A stretch of 64,000 bases of DNA from Verticillium longisporum (Eukaryota; Ascomycota; Sordariomycetes; Glomerellales; Plectosphaerellaceae): assembly GCA_019188255.1 (NCBI GenBank), contig JAETXT010000010.1, positions 1,426,001 through 1,490,000 on the forward strand. Reading direction: 5' to 3'. The notes under the pieces are model-generated. The model was not told the origin of the DNA, ran no database searches, and saw nothing but the letters and a program-made list of their open reading frames with translations. The translations under genes were made by a program, and so were the position numbers. Below are positions 20,850-32,500 of the stretch, one piece after another (the stretch's first letter is position 1; every line of letters begins with the position of its first letter).

Positions 20850-21862
20850 ATGCAGCTTCACTGTGCTTGGTTTGTTCATGCTTGTATACAAGATCCACGT
20901 TTCTACAAGCGACAAATGTCCATGCGTGGCAGAATACCAGGAGTGAAATCGCAAGTTTTACCACCTGCGACATGAAGGCTACAGTACTACACCGAGAATC
21001 TCACCGTCGACCGGACTATTCTCCGTCTTTCAAGTGGATTTTGATATGCGCCAAAAAGATCCTGGCTGACGTTGGACCAATCAATGGTCAAATCGGCATT
21101 CATCAAATCAACGGGATCTCGTCCGGATTTCTGGAGCCCGCTTGTTCTCCAAATGAACGCACATGGCTCTGCATTGAGGCTTGGGCCCAGGCGCTAGAGA
21201 AACCCGTTCATTAATTTCATAGTAGTACCCGATTAATGGATCTCGAAAAGGGAAGAAAAAATAGATTCCAGCCAACTGTTAGTGAGCGTTCTAGTGGCTC
21301 AAATGGTGTTGTATGTATGAGATCATCCGATATCATATCCCCATCTTTCCCATGGCACTTTTCCGCCATCCCAACCAATTATTGGATATACGCGGCCCAT
21401 TCTTAATCCAGCCGGCAAATGACCGTCAGGGCCGTAGAATACCAGTGCTAATAGCTGTCCGATTTCGTCATGGATACAGGACCAGCCGCGGACCAGAACC
21501 TCCAGGGAAGAATTGAGCTTTCGGTCAGAAGATACCCGGCATTCACCCCGTAGACCCGACGCCAGTGACGATGCTGTGAAAAATGTGGGAATTGATCGAA
21601 AGCCCAAGATAAAGTCAAAGACGTCATTAGGAATGGGTCACGGCTTGGTCGACCCCGAAGTGCGGCAACCAGACACGATATTGCCGTGATACCCATGGAA
21701 GGCCCTTCTTTTCAGAAGGAGTTCTGTTTTTTACTTATATACGGCTTGTAGCTTGTGAATGCCCATCAAGGTCGCCCACATGCCCAGCTACTGTTCATCC
21801 TGACATACAGTCTTCCATCTCATCACATATCACCACCCCCTAATCACCCCCCCAAACACATC
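20850..21862. other. Intergenic, ADH promoter at right end
   Basis: No supported gene. A TATATA stretch at 21736-21741 lies 122 nt before the ADH start, followed by a pyrimidine/CACC-rich leader. Confidence 0.45.
21736..21741 (+). promoter_or_regulatory. TATA-like box of the ADH gene
   Basis: ACTTATATACGG, at a typical distance upstream of ATG 21863. Confidence 0.4.
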
Positions 21863-22942
21863 ATGGGATATCCTGACACCTTCGAGGGCTTCTGCGTTGA
21901 CAGCCCAAAGACTTGGACTGAGTTCTCCAAGCAAACCCTCACACCCAAGCCCTTCACCGACGATGACGTCGACATTCAGATCGAGTGCTGCGGCGTCTGC
22001 GGCTCGGACGTCCACACCATCAACGGCGGCTGGGGCGAATTCAAGGGTCCACTCTGCGTCGGCCACGAGGTCGTAGGCAAGGCCGTCCGCGTCGGCAAGT
22101 CCGTGCAGGACGTCAAGGAAGGCGACCGCGTCGGCGTCGGCGCCCAGGTCTGGTCGTGCCTCAAGTGCCCGCAGTGCAAGTCCCAGGACGAGAACTACTG
22201 CCCGCACATGGTCGACACATACAACTCAAAGTACGAGGACGGCAGCGACGCGCATGGCGGGTTCGCCTCGCACATCCGCGCACACTGGTACTTTGTCTTC
22301 CGCATCCCCGACGCCCTCGACTCGGCCGACGCAGCACCGCTGCTATGCGCCGGGTTGACGACGTACTCCCCACTCGTACGCGCCGGTATCAAGTCCGGCA
22401 GCAAAGTCGCCGTCATCGGCATTGGCGGCCTCGGCCACCTGGGGCTGCAGTGGGCTAAGGCGTTGGGTGCGGAAGTGTACGCGCTGACGCATTCGCCCAG
22501 CAAGGAGAAGGATGCCAAAGCACTGGGGGCCGCGGGCGTCATCGATACAAACGAGGACGGCTGGGCCGACAAACGGGCTTTCCAGTTTGACTTTGTCCTC
22601 AACTGCACTGATGCTGCCGACAAGTTTGATCTGCCGACGTATCTGAGCATCCTCAATATTGGCGGCGAGTTCCACATGGTTGGCCTGGGTGATAAGTCGT
22701 TGCCGCAGATGCCGCCTAGCGCTTTTGCAAGCAATGCTGCCAAGCTGACAGGTAGCCATATCGGCAACAGGCAGGAGATGCAGGCCATGTTGAAGCTGGC
22801 TGGCGACAAGAACATTACGCCCATGGTGGAGAAGCTTCCTCTGGGCGAGAAGGGGCTCAAGGAGGCTGTTGAAAGGGTTCAGGAGAACAAGGTTCGGTAC
22901 AGGTTTACCATGACCGACTTTGACAAGGCTTTCAAGGCTTGA
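21863..22942 (+). CDS. Zinc-dependent alcohol dehydrogenase (cinnamyl/Adh6-type, NADP-dependent), 360 aa
   Basis: Single exon. Start ATG 21863 (MGYPDTFEGF) in an ATCATGG context; the open frame upstream to 21755 is leader. Catalytic zinc ligands are Cys46 (CGVCGSDVH) and His68-Glu69 (GHEVVG), with Cys162 as the third. Structural zinc cysteines are 99, 102, 105 and 113. The Rossmann motif is GIGGLGHLG (186-194), and the loop after beta-2 (THSPSK) fits NADP(H). The layout matches medium-chain ADHs of the yeast Adh6/Adh7 and plant cinnamyl alcohol dehydrogenase group, which reduce aliphatic and aromatic aldehydes in the cytosol. Third-position GC is high, as in a well expressed gene. Intact. Confidence 0.92.
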   Translation: MGYPDTFEGFCVDSPKTWTEFSKQTLTPKPFTDDDVDIQIECCGVCGSDVHTINGGWGEFKGPLCVGHEVVGKAVRVGKSVQDVKEGDRVGVGAQVWSCLKCPQCKSQDENYCPHMVDTYNSKYEDGSDAHGGFASHIRAHWYFVFRIPDALDSADAAPLLCAGLTTYSPLVRAGIKSGSKVAVIGIGGLGHLGLQWAKALGAEVYALTHSPSKEKDAKALGAAGVIDTNEDGWADKRAFQFDFVLNCTDAADKFDLPTYLSILNIGGEFHMVGLGDKSLPQMPPSAFASNAAKLTGSHIGNRQEMQAMLKLAGDKNITPMVEKLPLGEKGLKEAVERVQENKVRYRFTMTDFDKAFKA

Positions 22943-23524
22943 GTCGAGGGTTCGGATTAGCGTTCGCAACGAAATGACCAAGCAGGCATTTTGATGGAAT
23001 ACATTTGCATATAAGGTGTTACTGCATTAGTTGATGTGAGCACATGAGCTCTGCCGTGAAGTATCACATCAGGATGATCTGCTAGGGTCAATTTAACCTT
23101 GGACAAAAGGCTGCAAAATCAATTACAAACATAAGTTGCAGCTCTTTGTGTCAGTTCTCTTCAGTGATAAGCAAGGCGTCAGTTGACTTTGTCCACCAGT
23201 GCCTTGGGTAGGCAGATTATGAAGAATTGTACCGCAAGTGTCATGTGTAGTACAATTTTATTCTTGGGCGACTGATAACGTGACCTGTGCTATTGACTCC
23301 CTTGAACGCGTCGAATATGCATCCAAACGTTCTTTCCCCTTTCAGAGGCACGTGTAATCGAAAGACACAGGTGGAAAACTCAACAATAAACTAACCCTCT
23401 GGTGAAAGCACCATGCCACAAACCTCAGGCAAGTGCGGACACAACTACACTCTCAAAGACAATCCCCCCAGCGCCAGACGTGCACGCCAAAGCCTTCACC
23501 ACTAAAACAGGGCATGTAACGAAC
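22943..23524. other. Intergenic, no supported gene
   Basis: 3' flank of ADH and upstream region of the NMNAT-like gene. Nothing recognised. Confidence 0.5.
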
Positions 23525-24714
23525 ATGTCTGCAGACCACCCATTCGCGGCATATCACCGGGCTGGTGGCACAGCTCGAGCTGAGGTCGCCATTGCAACTG
23601 CGCCCCTGACCCATTACATCCAAGAGGCATACCATGAACTCGACCCTGCTGATGAAGAGGCCCCCATTTTCCGCGATGACCTGGAGCACACGGTCGAGCC
23701 ACTGCTTCGCCGTGGGTTCCGCAACACCATCATCCTGGCAGCAGGCGGATATAACCCCCCTCACTACGGCCACGCCGAGCTGCTGACCCACGTCTTACAC
23801 CATGGCGGCGAAGACCTCAACATCATCGCCGCCATCATGATTCCCATCGACGACACCAACCTCAAGCGAAAGTTCGGCATTGCAGAGAACCCCATCATTC
23901 TGCCCAAATCTCTGCGCGTCTCCCTCTGCCGAAATAGCCCCCTCATCCCAAACAACGTTTGGGTCTACGACCAGCCGGAGACCGAATGGCACGCCTTCCG
24001 CAGCCGCCTGGAAGCTTCGATCACGTCCAGCGGTTTCACCGTCGACTTCATGACGGTCGTTGGCCCCGACCACATCTTCATCGGCTCAGTGCACAGCCCG
24101 GCCCGCTGGAGCTGTTCCGAGACCATCGTCTCGGATGCCTGCAGGCCCGCCGATTTCGTAGCAGGACACCACAAGAACCTCGTGCGCATCACAGCGTGCA
24201 CTGATTGGCATCGGCTGAAGAATCCCAATCTCGGCAAAATCCGACGCTTGATTGAAGACAAGGCCGCACGCCGCTTCAACGATGCTCTCGTTATCGGGAG
24301 CGTGTCTCATGCTGGTTGAGGTCCCCTCCCAAAGAAATGCCATTTTACCGCAACACTGACACGTCTACAGAGCGCGAGCAGAGGGCTTATGTGGAGGAGA
24401 GCTTTTGCGACGCCGTTCTTGACGTGCGCGCCATCTAGGAGACGCGGTGCGGAACAGTCAAGGGTGTGCCCAAGCTCACGATCCGCTTTGTGCCGTGGAC
24501 CGAAGGGCAACGGAAGCCCAATGTCTCGTCGACGGACATGCGGAAACTCATTGTCAGCTGCGACGCGACTGAGCTCGGCTCGACGAAAGGACTCGCCGGC
24601 AAGGCGCTCTGCCACGAGGAGCTTGTTCAGTGGATTCTGCGTGAGCTGCCCGAGCGGGCGAAGATGAGCGCTGTGCCAGTCAAGGGAGAGAGTACAGCTG
24701 TCCATGAGTGGTAG
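23525..24714 (+). pseudogene. Nicotinamide-nucleotide adenylyltransferase-like protein, in-frame stop in exon 2
   Basis: Exon 1 is 23525-24314, the intron 24315-24370 (56 bp, GTTGAG...CTACAG), and exon 2 is 24371-24714. The frame carries across the intron, but exon 2 has a TAG at 24436-24438 (codon 286 of 377). Nucleotidyltransferase motifs are present: LAAGGYNPPHYGHAELL (the GxFxPxHxGH type) at the fold start, TVVGPDHIF in the middle, and VSSTDMRKLI after the stop, matching the ISSTxxR signature of NMN/nicotinate-nucleotide adenylyltransferases. Because the essential VSST motif lies after the stop, the truncated product would probably be inactive. Sequence on both sides of the TAG looks coding and a TGG-to-TAG change would explain it. 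Alternatives are a base error, or a longer intron (acceptor at 24438 or 24457) removing the stop. The role would be NAD synthesis or a related nucleotidyl transfer. Confidence 0.65.
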
Positions 24715-25258
24715 GAAGCAGAAATGAACTGCGTGTAGGGGGTGTTTGGAAGCGCAACATGGCCTAGCTTTGATTGATGATTGACAACAAGGCTCCTGGT
24801 GGGATAGCCCATTGCTCGTGGACGTACTGGTAATTAGTAGCCGTCGGCAGAACTGTACAGGGAATCAAGGGCCTGAATCGTCTTCAACAAAATAAATACC
24901 ATCCACGACTCATCTTTTCGTTCGTAGCCTTGAGTATCGCAGCAGTCTCCGCAGAGGCTCAAGCAGGCCTTGAGACCCGAGTCGAAGGACTATGATGTCG
25001 CAACAGACGATGCCGCCACAGGTGGCGCACATAAGAAAACCGCCACCTCGGCCCAAACCGAGTCGCCCCACCAAAGCCACCCAAAACGCACCCTAGTCCC
25101 GGAGCATATGCGCTGCAGCTCAAGAACATGAATCACTGACGCCGCCAATCTCCAACCTTGCCACAGCCAAACTCAAACCAACACCACCAACAACGCGCCA
25201 ACTCGTTCCCTCGAAAACACCCAACGCAAACAAAAGAAAAGAACACTAAACGAGCAAA
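24715..25258. other. Intergenic, no supported gene
   Basis: Short region before the SDHAF4 gene; the last about 200 nt are A/C-rich, typical of a fungal 5' leader. Confidence 0.45.
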
Positions 25259-25696
25259 ATGTCACGCCTCCTCCCCCGCCTGCCAATAACCCTCCGCGCC
25301 CTCCGCGCCCCCCTCGCAAGACCCTACTCCTCCTCCTCCTCCTCCTCCTCCTCCTCGGCCTTCAAACCCTCCCCAGCGCCCCCCCGCCTCCCCGCCTCCG
25401 AGCAAGCCGAGTTCGAACGCCTCCAGCGCACAGCGGCCGTCGCCTCCGGTTTCGACATGAGCCCGCCCTCTCCCGCCGAGGCGACCGAGACGACGACGGC
25501 GGCAGCCCCGGGCAAGGTCGAGGTGCGCGCCGACGACGGCGAGGCCCTCCACCAGGACGTGCGCCGCGGCGCGCCCCCCGAGTTCGAGGGCGAGACGAAT
25601 CCCAAGACGGGTGAGGTCGGCGGGCCGAAGAACGAGCCTCTGCGGTGGGGCGGTGATGGCGACTGGAGCTACAATGGGCGGGTGACGGACTTTTAA
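25259..25696 (+). CDS. Succinate dehydrogenase assembly factor 4 (SDHAF4/Sdh8, DUF1674), 145 aa
   Basis: Intronless; ATG 25259 after a long A-rich leader. The N-terminus (MSRLLPRLPITLRALRAPLA) is Arg/Leu/Ala-rich with no acidic residue, as in a mitochondrial presequence, followed by a poly-Ser run from a TCC repeat. The C-terminal about 35 residues carry the family hallmark: FEGETNPKTGEVGGPKNEPLRWG followed by GDWSYNGRVTDF at the very end. SDHAF4 binds flavinylated Sdh1 in the mitochondrial matrix and promotes its assembly with Sdh2. The middle region is low-complexity and acidic. The conserved C-terminus makes this assignment firm. Confidence 0.92.
   Translation: MSRLLPRLPITLRALRAPLARPYSSSSSSSSSSAFKPSPAPPRLPASEQAEFERLQRTAAVASGFDMSPPSPAEATETTTAAAPGKVEVRADDGEALHQDVRRGAPPEFEGETNPKTGEVGGPKNEPLRWGGDGDWSYNGRVTDF
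25327..25356 (+). repeat. TCC trinucleotide repeat (poly-Ser)
   Basis: About nine TCC units within the SDHAF4 presequence region; length polymorphism is likely. Confidence 0.85.
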
Positions 25697-26102
25697 TGCA
25701 TGGTTGTGCAATGAATGGGATGGGCAGAAAGAGGAGCAATGCTTCCACAATACTGGAAAGATGATAGATGAAGGAGGCAAAGCGCATAATGCATGGCGAT
25801 GCCAAATATGCTCCTCGAAGGGTCGATGCGGTTTGCGCTGAACAACGGAAAAGCCACTTTAATGCATGATGGCGTGCATGTACAACACCATGTTAAATGT
25901 TACGAATGAGTCGCATGGTAAATGAACTGGGGGTATTCACAGCATTTACAACTAGCCTACAGTACTCCATCCTACAACCGATCCCTGCTGATCCCCTTTA
26001 CGTCTCCCGCCTTGAGACGGGCCGGAAGACTGACATGTCTGGCATATTATATAATTGCCAAGATGAGGTAGAACACCAATATGGCAACAAGATGTTACTC
26101 AC
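25697..26102. other. Convergent 3' flanks of SDHAF4 and Rxt3
   Basis: No gene recognised. The Rxt3 stop is immediately followed on the minus strand by a GTGAGTGAGT sequence that could act as a splice donor for a short extra exon; not called. Confidence 0.4.
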
Positions 26103-29100
26103 TCACGAGCTCTTCTCGCCACTCACTTCCACTTCCGACTTCTCCGTTTGTTTCTCGGCAACGCTGGCAGGCGCGTCATCAACCGCACCCTGCTCACTTG
26201 GTTCCCCAGCCCTCTCAGCCGGCTGATTTTCCTTGTCGCCGTCGCTAGGCGCCTTGCCGTCCTTGTCAGCAGGGTTGGCCTGGCCGTTGGCTGCTTTCGC
26301 CTCAACCGTCTTTCGCCATGCGCCTGTCATATCAACCGACGTGACCGTGGTAGCAGCCTGGTCGCTGCCATTGCCCTCGGGCCAGTTGACAGCCTTCACT
26401 TCCGCCATGGCCCTGCGCATGCGCTCGCGTCGCGCCTTACCCCGCAGTCGGTTCTGTGCTCCGGCGCCATTGTCGACCCAACGGATGGCCGTGATCATGA
26501 AACTGATGCCGTCGTGGACTGACTTGCGCCCGCCATATGTGCCGCCCCACTCGCGAGACTTGACCCCAAACCGCACCGTGCTGCTGTACTTTTCGAGCCG
26601 GGGCAGGATGAGAATCGTCACCTGCATGTCGCGATCAGGTTGCACCTGAACGGGGCCAGTGTTAGGTGCCTTGTCGAGATACGTCGCCATGTTGGCCTCC
26701 TGTCGGGCCTGCTCGTCTCTCTCCTTATCCTTGCGTCGCTTGTTCGGTATTGGCTCCTTGTCCTGGAACAAGATGCCGCGGTCGAGATCCAACATGTTGA
26801 CGTCCACGTTGGACCATTCGCCTCGAATCCAGCCTCCGTGTATGCACGCCGCCACGACGTCCGTATCGTCCGTGTACACGTCTGTGCCCCACAGTGCTCT
26901 GCGATACGTAATCTCCTCGCGCGCTTCCTTGGTAAGGTGGGTGCGAGATACCTTGACTGTCATGGTGCAGTTCTCCTTGTCCTTGATGACCTTCCACGGC
27001 AGAGGAACCGGCGTCGACGAGAATCCCACGTCAGAAGGCTGCCTCTGTAGCTGCCGAGCTGGTTGCAACCTTGGTTCATACACCACGTCTCCCAAATGAT
27101 GACGCGGGCGGCTGGCGACCGATTGGAGCACCTCTTTCGACGTAACGATTGTCTTGGGTCTAGGTGGCAACGTGACCGTGGGGCTGGCCAGGGGCGTCCT
27201 GGCATGTGGCTCCTTTCCAAGGTGCACCTGTGGCATTGCTCGTGGCACGGCGTGGTGGTGATGATGATGGCCCGCTGACGAGTCCTTGCCGCCGATCGTA
27301 GGCGAAGGAACGGGCGTGCCGCCCTTGATATTCTTGAAGGGTGCGACGCCAGTGTGTGCCGCCGCTGGGTGTTGGTCGGGCTCGTGGTGGTGATGGTGGT
27401 GGTGGTGGCTATGGCTTGTCAGGATCGCTACTGAAACTCCAGAGGGGATATTGAAACCTACTGATGATGGTGCTGGTGCGTCTTGGCACGCTTCGTACGA
27501 CTAGCTGGTGTGAGTCGCCCACTGCTGTGCTCATCGACCTTGACATCGGGCGCATCTTTCAGCTTCCTTCGCTTGCCCTTGGCAGGCGCTTTGCCTGCCA
27601 CTTCAGGTCCAGAATCGTGCAAAGGAGCGTCCACTTCATCACGTCGCGCCAAGCTTGCGTTGGTGTATGCAAGTTGCGCCCCGGGCGCGACAGGGCTCGA
27701 GACGATGCCGCTGACTCCACTCCCTATGCCGGAGAACATGCGACCGAATTCGCTCTTGATGCCTGGCTCACCACCAGGGGCGGAAATCTGGGGTTGAGCC
27801 CCCTGCACAGCCTGCGGAAGAGGAGAGATGCGACCCTTGCGATTGATCTCTTGAATGGTCAGAAGGTTGCGCTGGCTCGCGTGGCCCTCCTCGCCTGGCC
27901 GCCTCGGCGAATCGTACATCGATCCATGCGCCGGGTTGTACGCGACGGATGGCGGCGGGGGGCCTTCTTCGAGTGGCCTTCTGTGACCTGGCGGAGGCTG
28001 CTGAGCTTGCGGGTGGAGAAGGTTCATGCGCGCGCGCTCCGGAGAGTCAAACGGCTGGGGCTGGTACGGCGGACCCGACTGAGGCATAGGGTGGGATGAC
28101 GGAGGATGGGAACTTGGCGGGTAGCGGTCGGGAGGAGGAGGAGGCTGGCCATAGGCTGGAGCAGCGTGGCCCGGATAGCCAGGTCCGGCAGTGGAGGGGT
28201 GCTCGGGAGGAGGATGTCGCGGGTAAAATCCGGCAGGATCGTAGGGCGCCCTGGATTGCTCATAAGGCGGCCGGGGCCAGGCAGCGTGATCGCGGGCATG
28301 GTCGCGGGCATCAGGCGGACGATTGTACGGAGGGGCTTGGCCTCGTGGCGGCTCGTGTTGTCGGAAATCGGGCTGGTGCGCAGGATGGCCTCGCCCTCCT
28401 TCTCCTCCCGAGTGCGCGCGATCGCGTCGCTCTCGTTCCCTAAACTCCATTTCATCACGTCTTTCGCGCTCCGCCCTATAACGGTCATCGTAAGCAAACG
28501 GTTTGAGCCCGGGCCGCTCTGGGTTGTATTCCATCGAGCCGCGCGGCACCTCTTCTCGCCGCTGATAAGCGTCTTCTGGGCCCGGCGCTCGGCCCAAGTC
28601 TCCCTGTAGTGGAGGCGCACCCTGATACGGCTTGGGCGGACTATTTGGTCTGGGAGGGCCACCAGGTATGCGACTCGACTCCCTGTTTTCTTGCTGCGAG
28701 GGTGCTCGCTGGTGGTAGGACTGGGGCGTTCCGTAGCGCTGCATCTCGGGCGTTGTTGAATGCGTGTTCTGTGGTGATGCCGCTACGCTACCTCGTGGGT
28801 CCGCCCTCTGATCGCCTCTAGGATCGCCCCTTGGGTCATACGGTCGGGGGTGGTCGGGAGTGTATGGTCTTCGAAACGGTTGGTAGTCAGCGGCGGCAGA
28901 AGGCATCCGCGGAGATGCTTGGACGGACGGGGCAAAGGTCGGACCGGAGGCGGCTGAAGTTGTGGGGGGAGCATACTGCGAAGGCGGTGGTTGAGAGTCG
29001 CGAGATGCCGAAGGTGGTCCTCCTAACATGGAGGATATCGACATGGAGCTGCCGGTGCTATTTGTCCTCGGCATGTGGCCAAGGGCAGGAAGTTCGCGAC

Positions 29101-29596
29101 CGCCAGGGAATGACGGTGGACCGCTCGGCATGTGCGGACCCCTCGGTGGCGGCAAGCCATAAGAGCCTATTTGATGTGGGGGCTGCTGTTGTTGCTGCGG
29201 CTGTTGAGCACCTTGCTGAGGTGGCGATCCCGGCGGTGGCATCGTGCGATTCGAGGGGGGCCCCGGTGGCAACGATGATGTACTGGTGTGACGAGAGTGC
29301 CCATGAGTGGGAGGAGGATGCTGCTGTTGCTGCTGTTGCTGCTGTTGCTGGGAATGCGGATTCGATTCTTGAGGATACGGCCGTGGCCCTGAAGGGTAGT
29401 AGGGGTTTTCGGCGGATCTGCGCTGATCGGTATAGGGAGGGTTGGGCGGCGGCGGCGGATGCGCCGTGGCAGGGGGATAGGGAGAATGGTTTGGGTACGA
29501 AGGTGGCGGCGCGGCATTCGGTGGGAAAGGCGATCGATTATAAGGCGACGCAGCGTTGCGCGAGAAGGGCAGCTGGGATGGCTGTCGGGGATCCAT
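26103..29596 (-). CDS. RXT3: Rxt3 domain protein, subunit of the Rpd3L histone deacetylase complex, 1148 aa
   Basis: Exons 29596-27462 and 27414-26103, with one 47-bp intron (GTAGGT...ACAAG); the frame closes over 3,447 nt. Residues 1-650 are low-complexity Pro/Gln/Arg/Ser-rich with a poly-Gln tract, so intrinsically disordered. A basic segment (KGKRRK, RTKRAK) follows near 690-705 and His-rich runs flank the intron. The Rxt3 domain lies at about 860-1020: RTHLTKEAREEITYRRALWG, then TDVVAACIHGGWIRGEW and VNMLDLDRGI, ending around REWGGTYGG and ITAIRWVDNG. Rxt3 is a subunit of the large Rpd3 deacetylase complex acting in the nucleus on transcription. The C-terminal tail is acidic. Fungal orthologues are likewise long and disordered before the domain. 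The gene symbol follows the yeast domain name. Confidence 0.9.
29321..29350 (-). repeat. CAG/CAA repeat (poly-Gln in Rxt3)
   Basis: CTGCTGTTG units on the plus strand read as Gln codons in exon 1 of the Rxt3 gene. Interruption by CAA is typical of tolerated poly-Gln tracts. Confidence 0.85.
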
Positions 29597-32500
29597 GACG
29601 GCGACCGAAAGAGCTCAGCAGCTGACAGAGACGTATGGGGGAGGCCGCATGCGCGGTTCCGGGTCGACGAGGACGCCGACGACTTCAGCGGCAGAATAAG
29701 ACAAGGCCTGCAGCGAAGATAAAGAAAATAGTATAAATTTGTTGTCGCAAGTGCGCAATCGTCGGGCGACAACCGGCGGGAAAGGGGGCACGATGTCGTG
29801 GGTGTGTTGTTTTGGTGTTTGGGTCAGGTTCGGTTCGTGACAGCGTGAGCTCTCTGGTGTGCTTGTGGAGCTGCTGGCGTTGGGTTGAGACAAAGCTGGG
29901 CCCAGCCGAGATTTTTTGCCCCGTCTTCTCTCCTGGTAGGATTGTCAGGGCGTCAGGGCGTCAGGGCGTCTGGCTCGTGTGTGGCGGCGCGACCCAAGGC
30001 AAATCAGCCGGGGAGGACAGGGGGTCTAGGACAGATTCGTTGGCGCTAGTGAGACACCAGGCAGGGGGCCGAGCATGGGTGACAGACGAAGCTGTTCGCT
30101 GCTGATGGAGAAGTCGATGCGTGTCGCTCGCCCTGTGCCTTGTGACAGGTGTTGCCAGGCTTTTGTGATGTCGAGAGCCGCAAAGACGTTTAGAGTGGAA
30201 GATATCGACGACGACGACGACGACACCTAGGACCACGGCTTGAACAAAGAAAGGGGGAGAGAAAAAAAAAAGGAGGGAAAGTCGCACAGTTGCTGGGAAG
30301 AGAGTGGAGTGCAGACAGTCCTCTGAGAAACGAGCCCGAGAGCTTCTTCGATTGCGTTGCGTTTGTGTTACTTACAATAAGTGGTGGCTGCACCCGATGG
30401 GGACGGAAGGGCGGCTAGGAGCAGCGAACAGGGCCAAAGCGGAGAAGGGGATGGAGGGGAGGCTTATGCAGGCGAGAGGCAGTTTGGCGGGAAGAGAAAG
30501 CGCAGGATCGCAGAGTGTGACGACGTTCGATGCAGTAAAAGGCGGTGGGAAGTGTTTTTGGTCCTGGCCGTGGAGGAGGGAGGGGGGGCGGGTGGATCAA
30601 CAGGTGCAGGTGATCGTTGTTGATGGACGCACTTCAGAGGTGCGAATTCGGTCAAGGTGAGTGAGGACGAATGTGCGGTGTCACAGAGTCGGGGTGACGA
30701 GCCGCCGTTGACGGGAATAGAGGGTAAGCGGCGGCGTGATGGTGTGCCAGTAAGGGATTGGTTAATTCAGGTCGCGCTGTATGGAGCGTATGTGGTGTAC
30801 TGTATGTGATGATGGATATGCTCAGAAACAGCTGGCAAGATTCGGGTTTGGAGGTCAAGTTTGGGGGTGAGGGCAGAAAATGCTGCATCTTGGCAGGGTG
30901 GGGAAGTAGGTACGGAACAGGAAAGGAAGGGACTGTTGATGCGACTGCCCCGATGATGCATTATTGATGACCGAGGGAGCAAGGAAGAAGCAGTCGCCCG
31001 TCGCACTAGGGCGTGACTCGCAAGAACAACCACCATGGTCCTGCCCTGTATTGGACAGACCGGGCATACATACATACAACTTGCGCTGCATGGCACTGAA
31101 GGAGAGATCCGTCTACCTTCACACCATCGTCGAGGTCCCTGTAGGATATCGGTGCTGGCCATGGGACCCTTCAGACGCATGCTCAGTCTCGTACTGTACC
31201 TACCACCTAGGTAGGTAGGTACATGTAGGCAGGCACGCGAAGCATGACCCTATCAAAGCTTTGATCCCAGTTTGAGGGGAAACTGGAAGAACAGGGGGTG
31301 GGCAGCCCGATGAAAAGTGGAGCAGGGTTGTTTGGTCGATTTGCTGGGCCACGGGGAGTGCCTTCCCAGCTTGCCGTTAAGGTTGAGCTAAGCCTGTTCC
31401 AGCCAAGTGCTCGTTCTTGGGGGCCTGTCACCTGAATTGCGAGCCTGGACCACCCTGCCTGTTCTTGCATCTTCGTCAACCAAGCATACCCATGCACCTG
31501 CGCACAGATCGACAGACAAACAAATCTCGGCACGTCAACACTTCATCAGCTGTACGAACCAAGATGGGAATCGTGGCCGCATTTTAAGAAGCTCGGCTAC
31601 TTTCTCCCTCGAACACGGAGTTCCATAAGGGCGATACTATTCGTCCTGCCTTCCATACTTACCACGTGCCTACGTGAGGTAACTAGGCCTACAGTACATT
31701 TGGTCAGCTCACGCCAGCCTTGCTGGACGCAGCCACTATCACACCGGATCCGGCATCTCGGCCTTCCTCGTTGACAGCAAACACAATGTGAACTCCGAAG
31801 CAACTTCTGTGCAACAGAACTTTTTTTCCCCGCCTGGGCCAGGCTGGATGTGCCGGCTGGAACGTCACACTCTGTAACACGCCGCACTTCCTCGACTACT
31901 TTGCAGTATCCAGGTTCTTAATGAAGGACCGCTAACACTGCTTAGCTGCAGGTATCAGTCGCAAAAGGCGAATGCTCGGCGTCTAATCTGATTACTCTGA
32001 GACGTCCTGTTGAACGGTCCTTCAAGCCTCTACGAACCAGCCATTCTTCGTTTACATGGAAATAGACCTTGGAGCCCGAGATGTCCAGACTGGCGATCAA
32101 GAAATTGGGTCGACTGCTTGAAACCACAGAATATGGCATTTCTTCTCCGAATCCTAATTGCAGTTCCATGATAAGTGTATGGCAGATAGTACTATGGTAC
32201 CGAGGCTGCGCCTGCAACAGCGATGTTTGCTGCCGCCAGATCATATCCTCGGGCCTCATCGGGGCTGGTCCTCTTCGATCTGTTTCGAGGAAGTGCCTCG
32301 TTTGCCCTTCACTTGGCTCCGCCGTTCGAGCATCCACTTTGGGCACCGGTCAAACGTCTATCGGGTTCTCCCTGGGTTCAATCGCTGTAGGTCAGCTCTT
32401 TCTCTCATAGTAACGACATGATGCGATTCAAAAAAGGCTGTAGGCAAACTCTCAACGGCCATGCGTCTTTTGCACAGGAGGAACTTCTGACTTGTGAAGA

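Noticed and set aside
21830..22981. Long minus-strand frames opposite the ADH gene
   Set aside because: Shadow frames from strong GC bias at third positions; composition is not protein-like.
27464..28609. Long plus-strand frames opposite Rxt3 exon 1
   Set aside because: They mirror the Pro/Arg-rich low-complexity codons of Rxt3 and show no domain.
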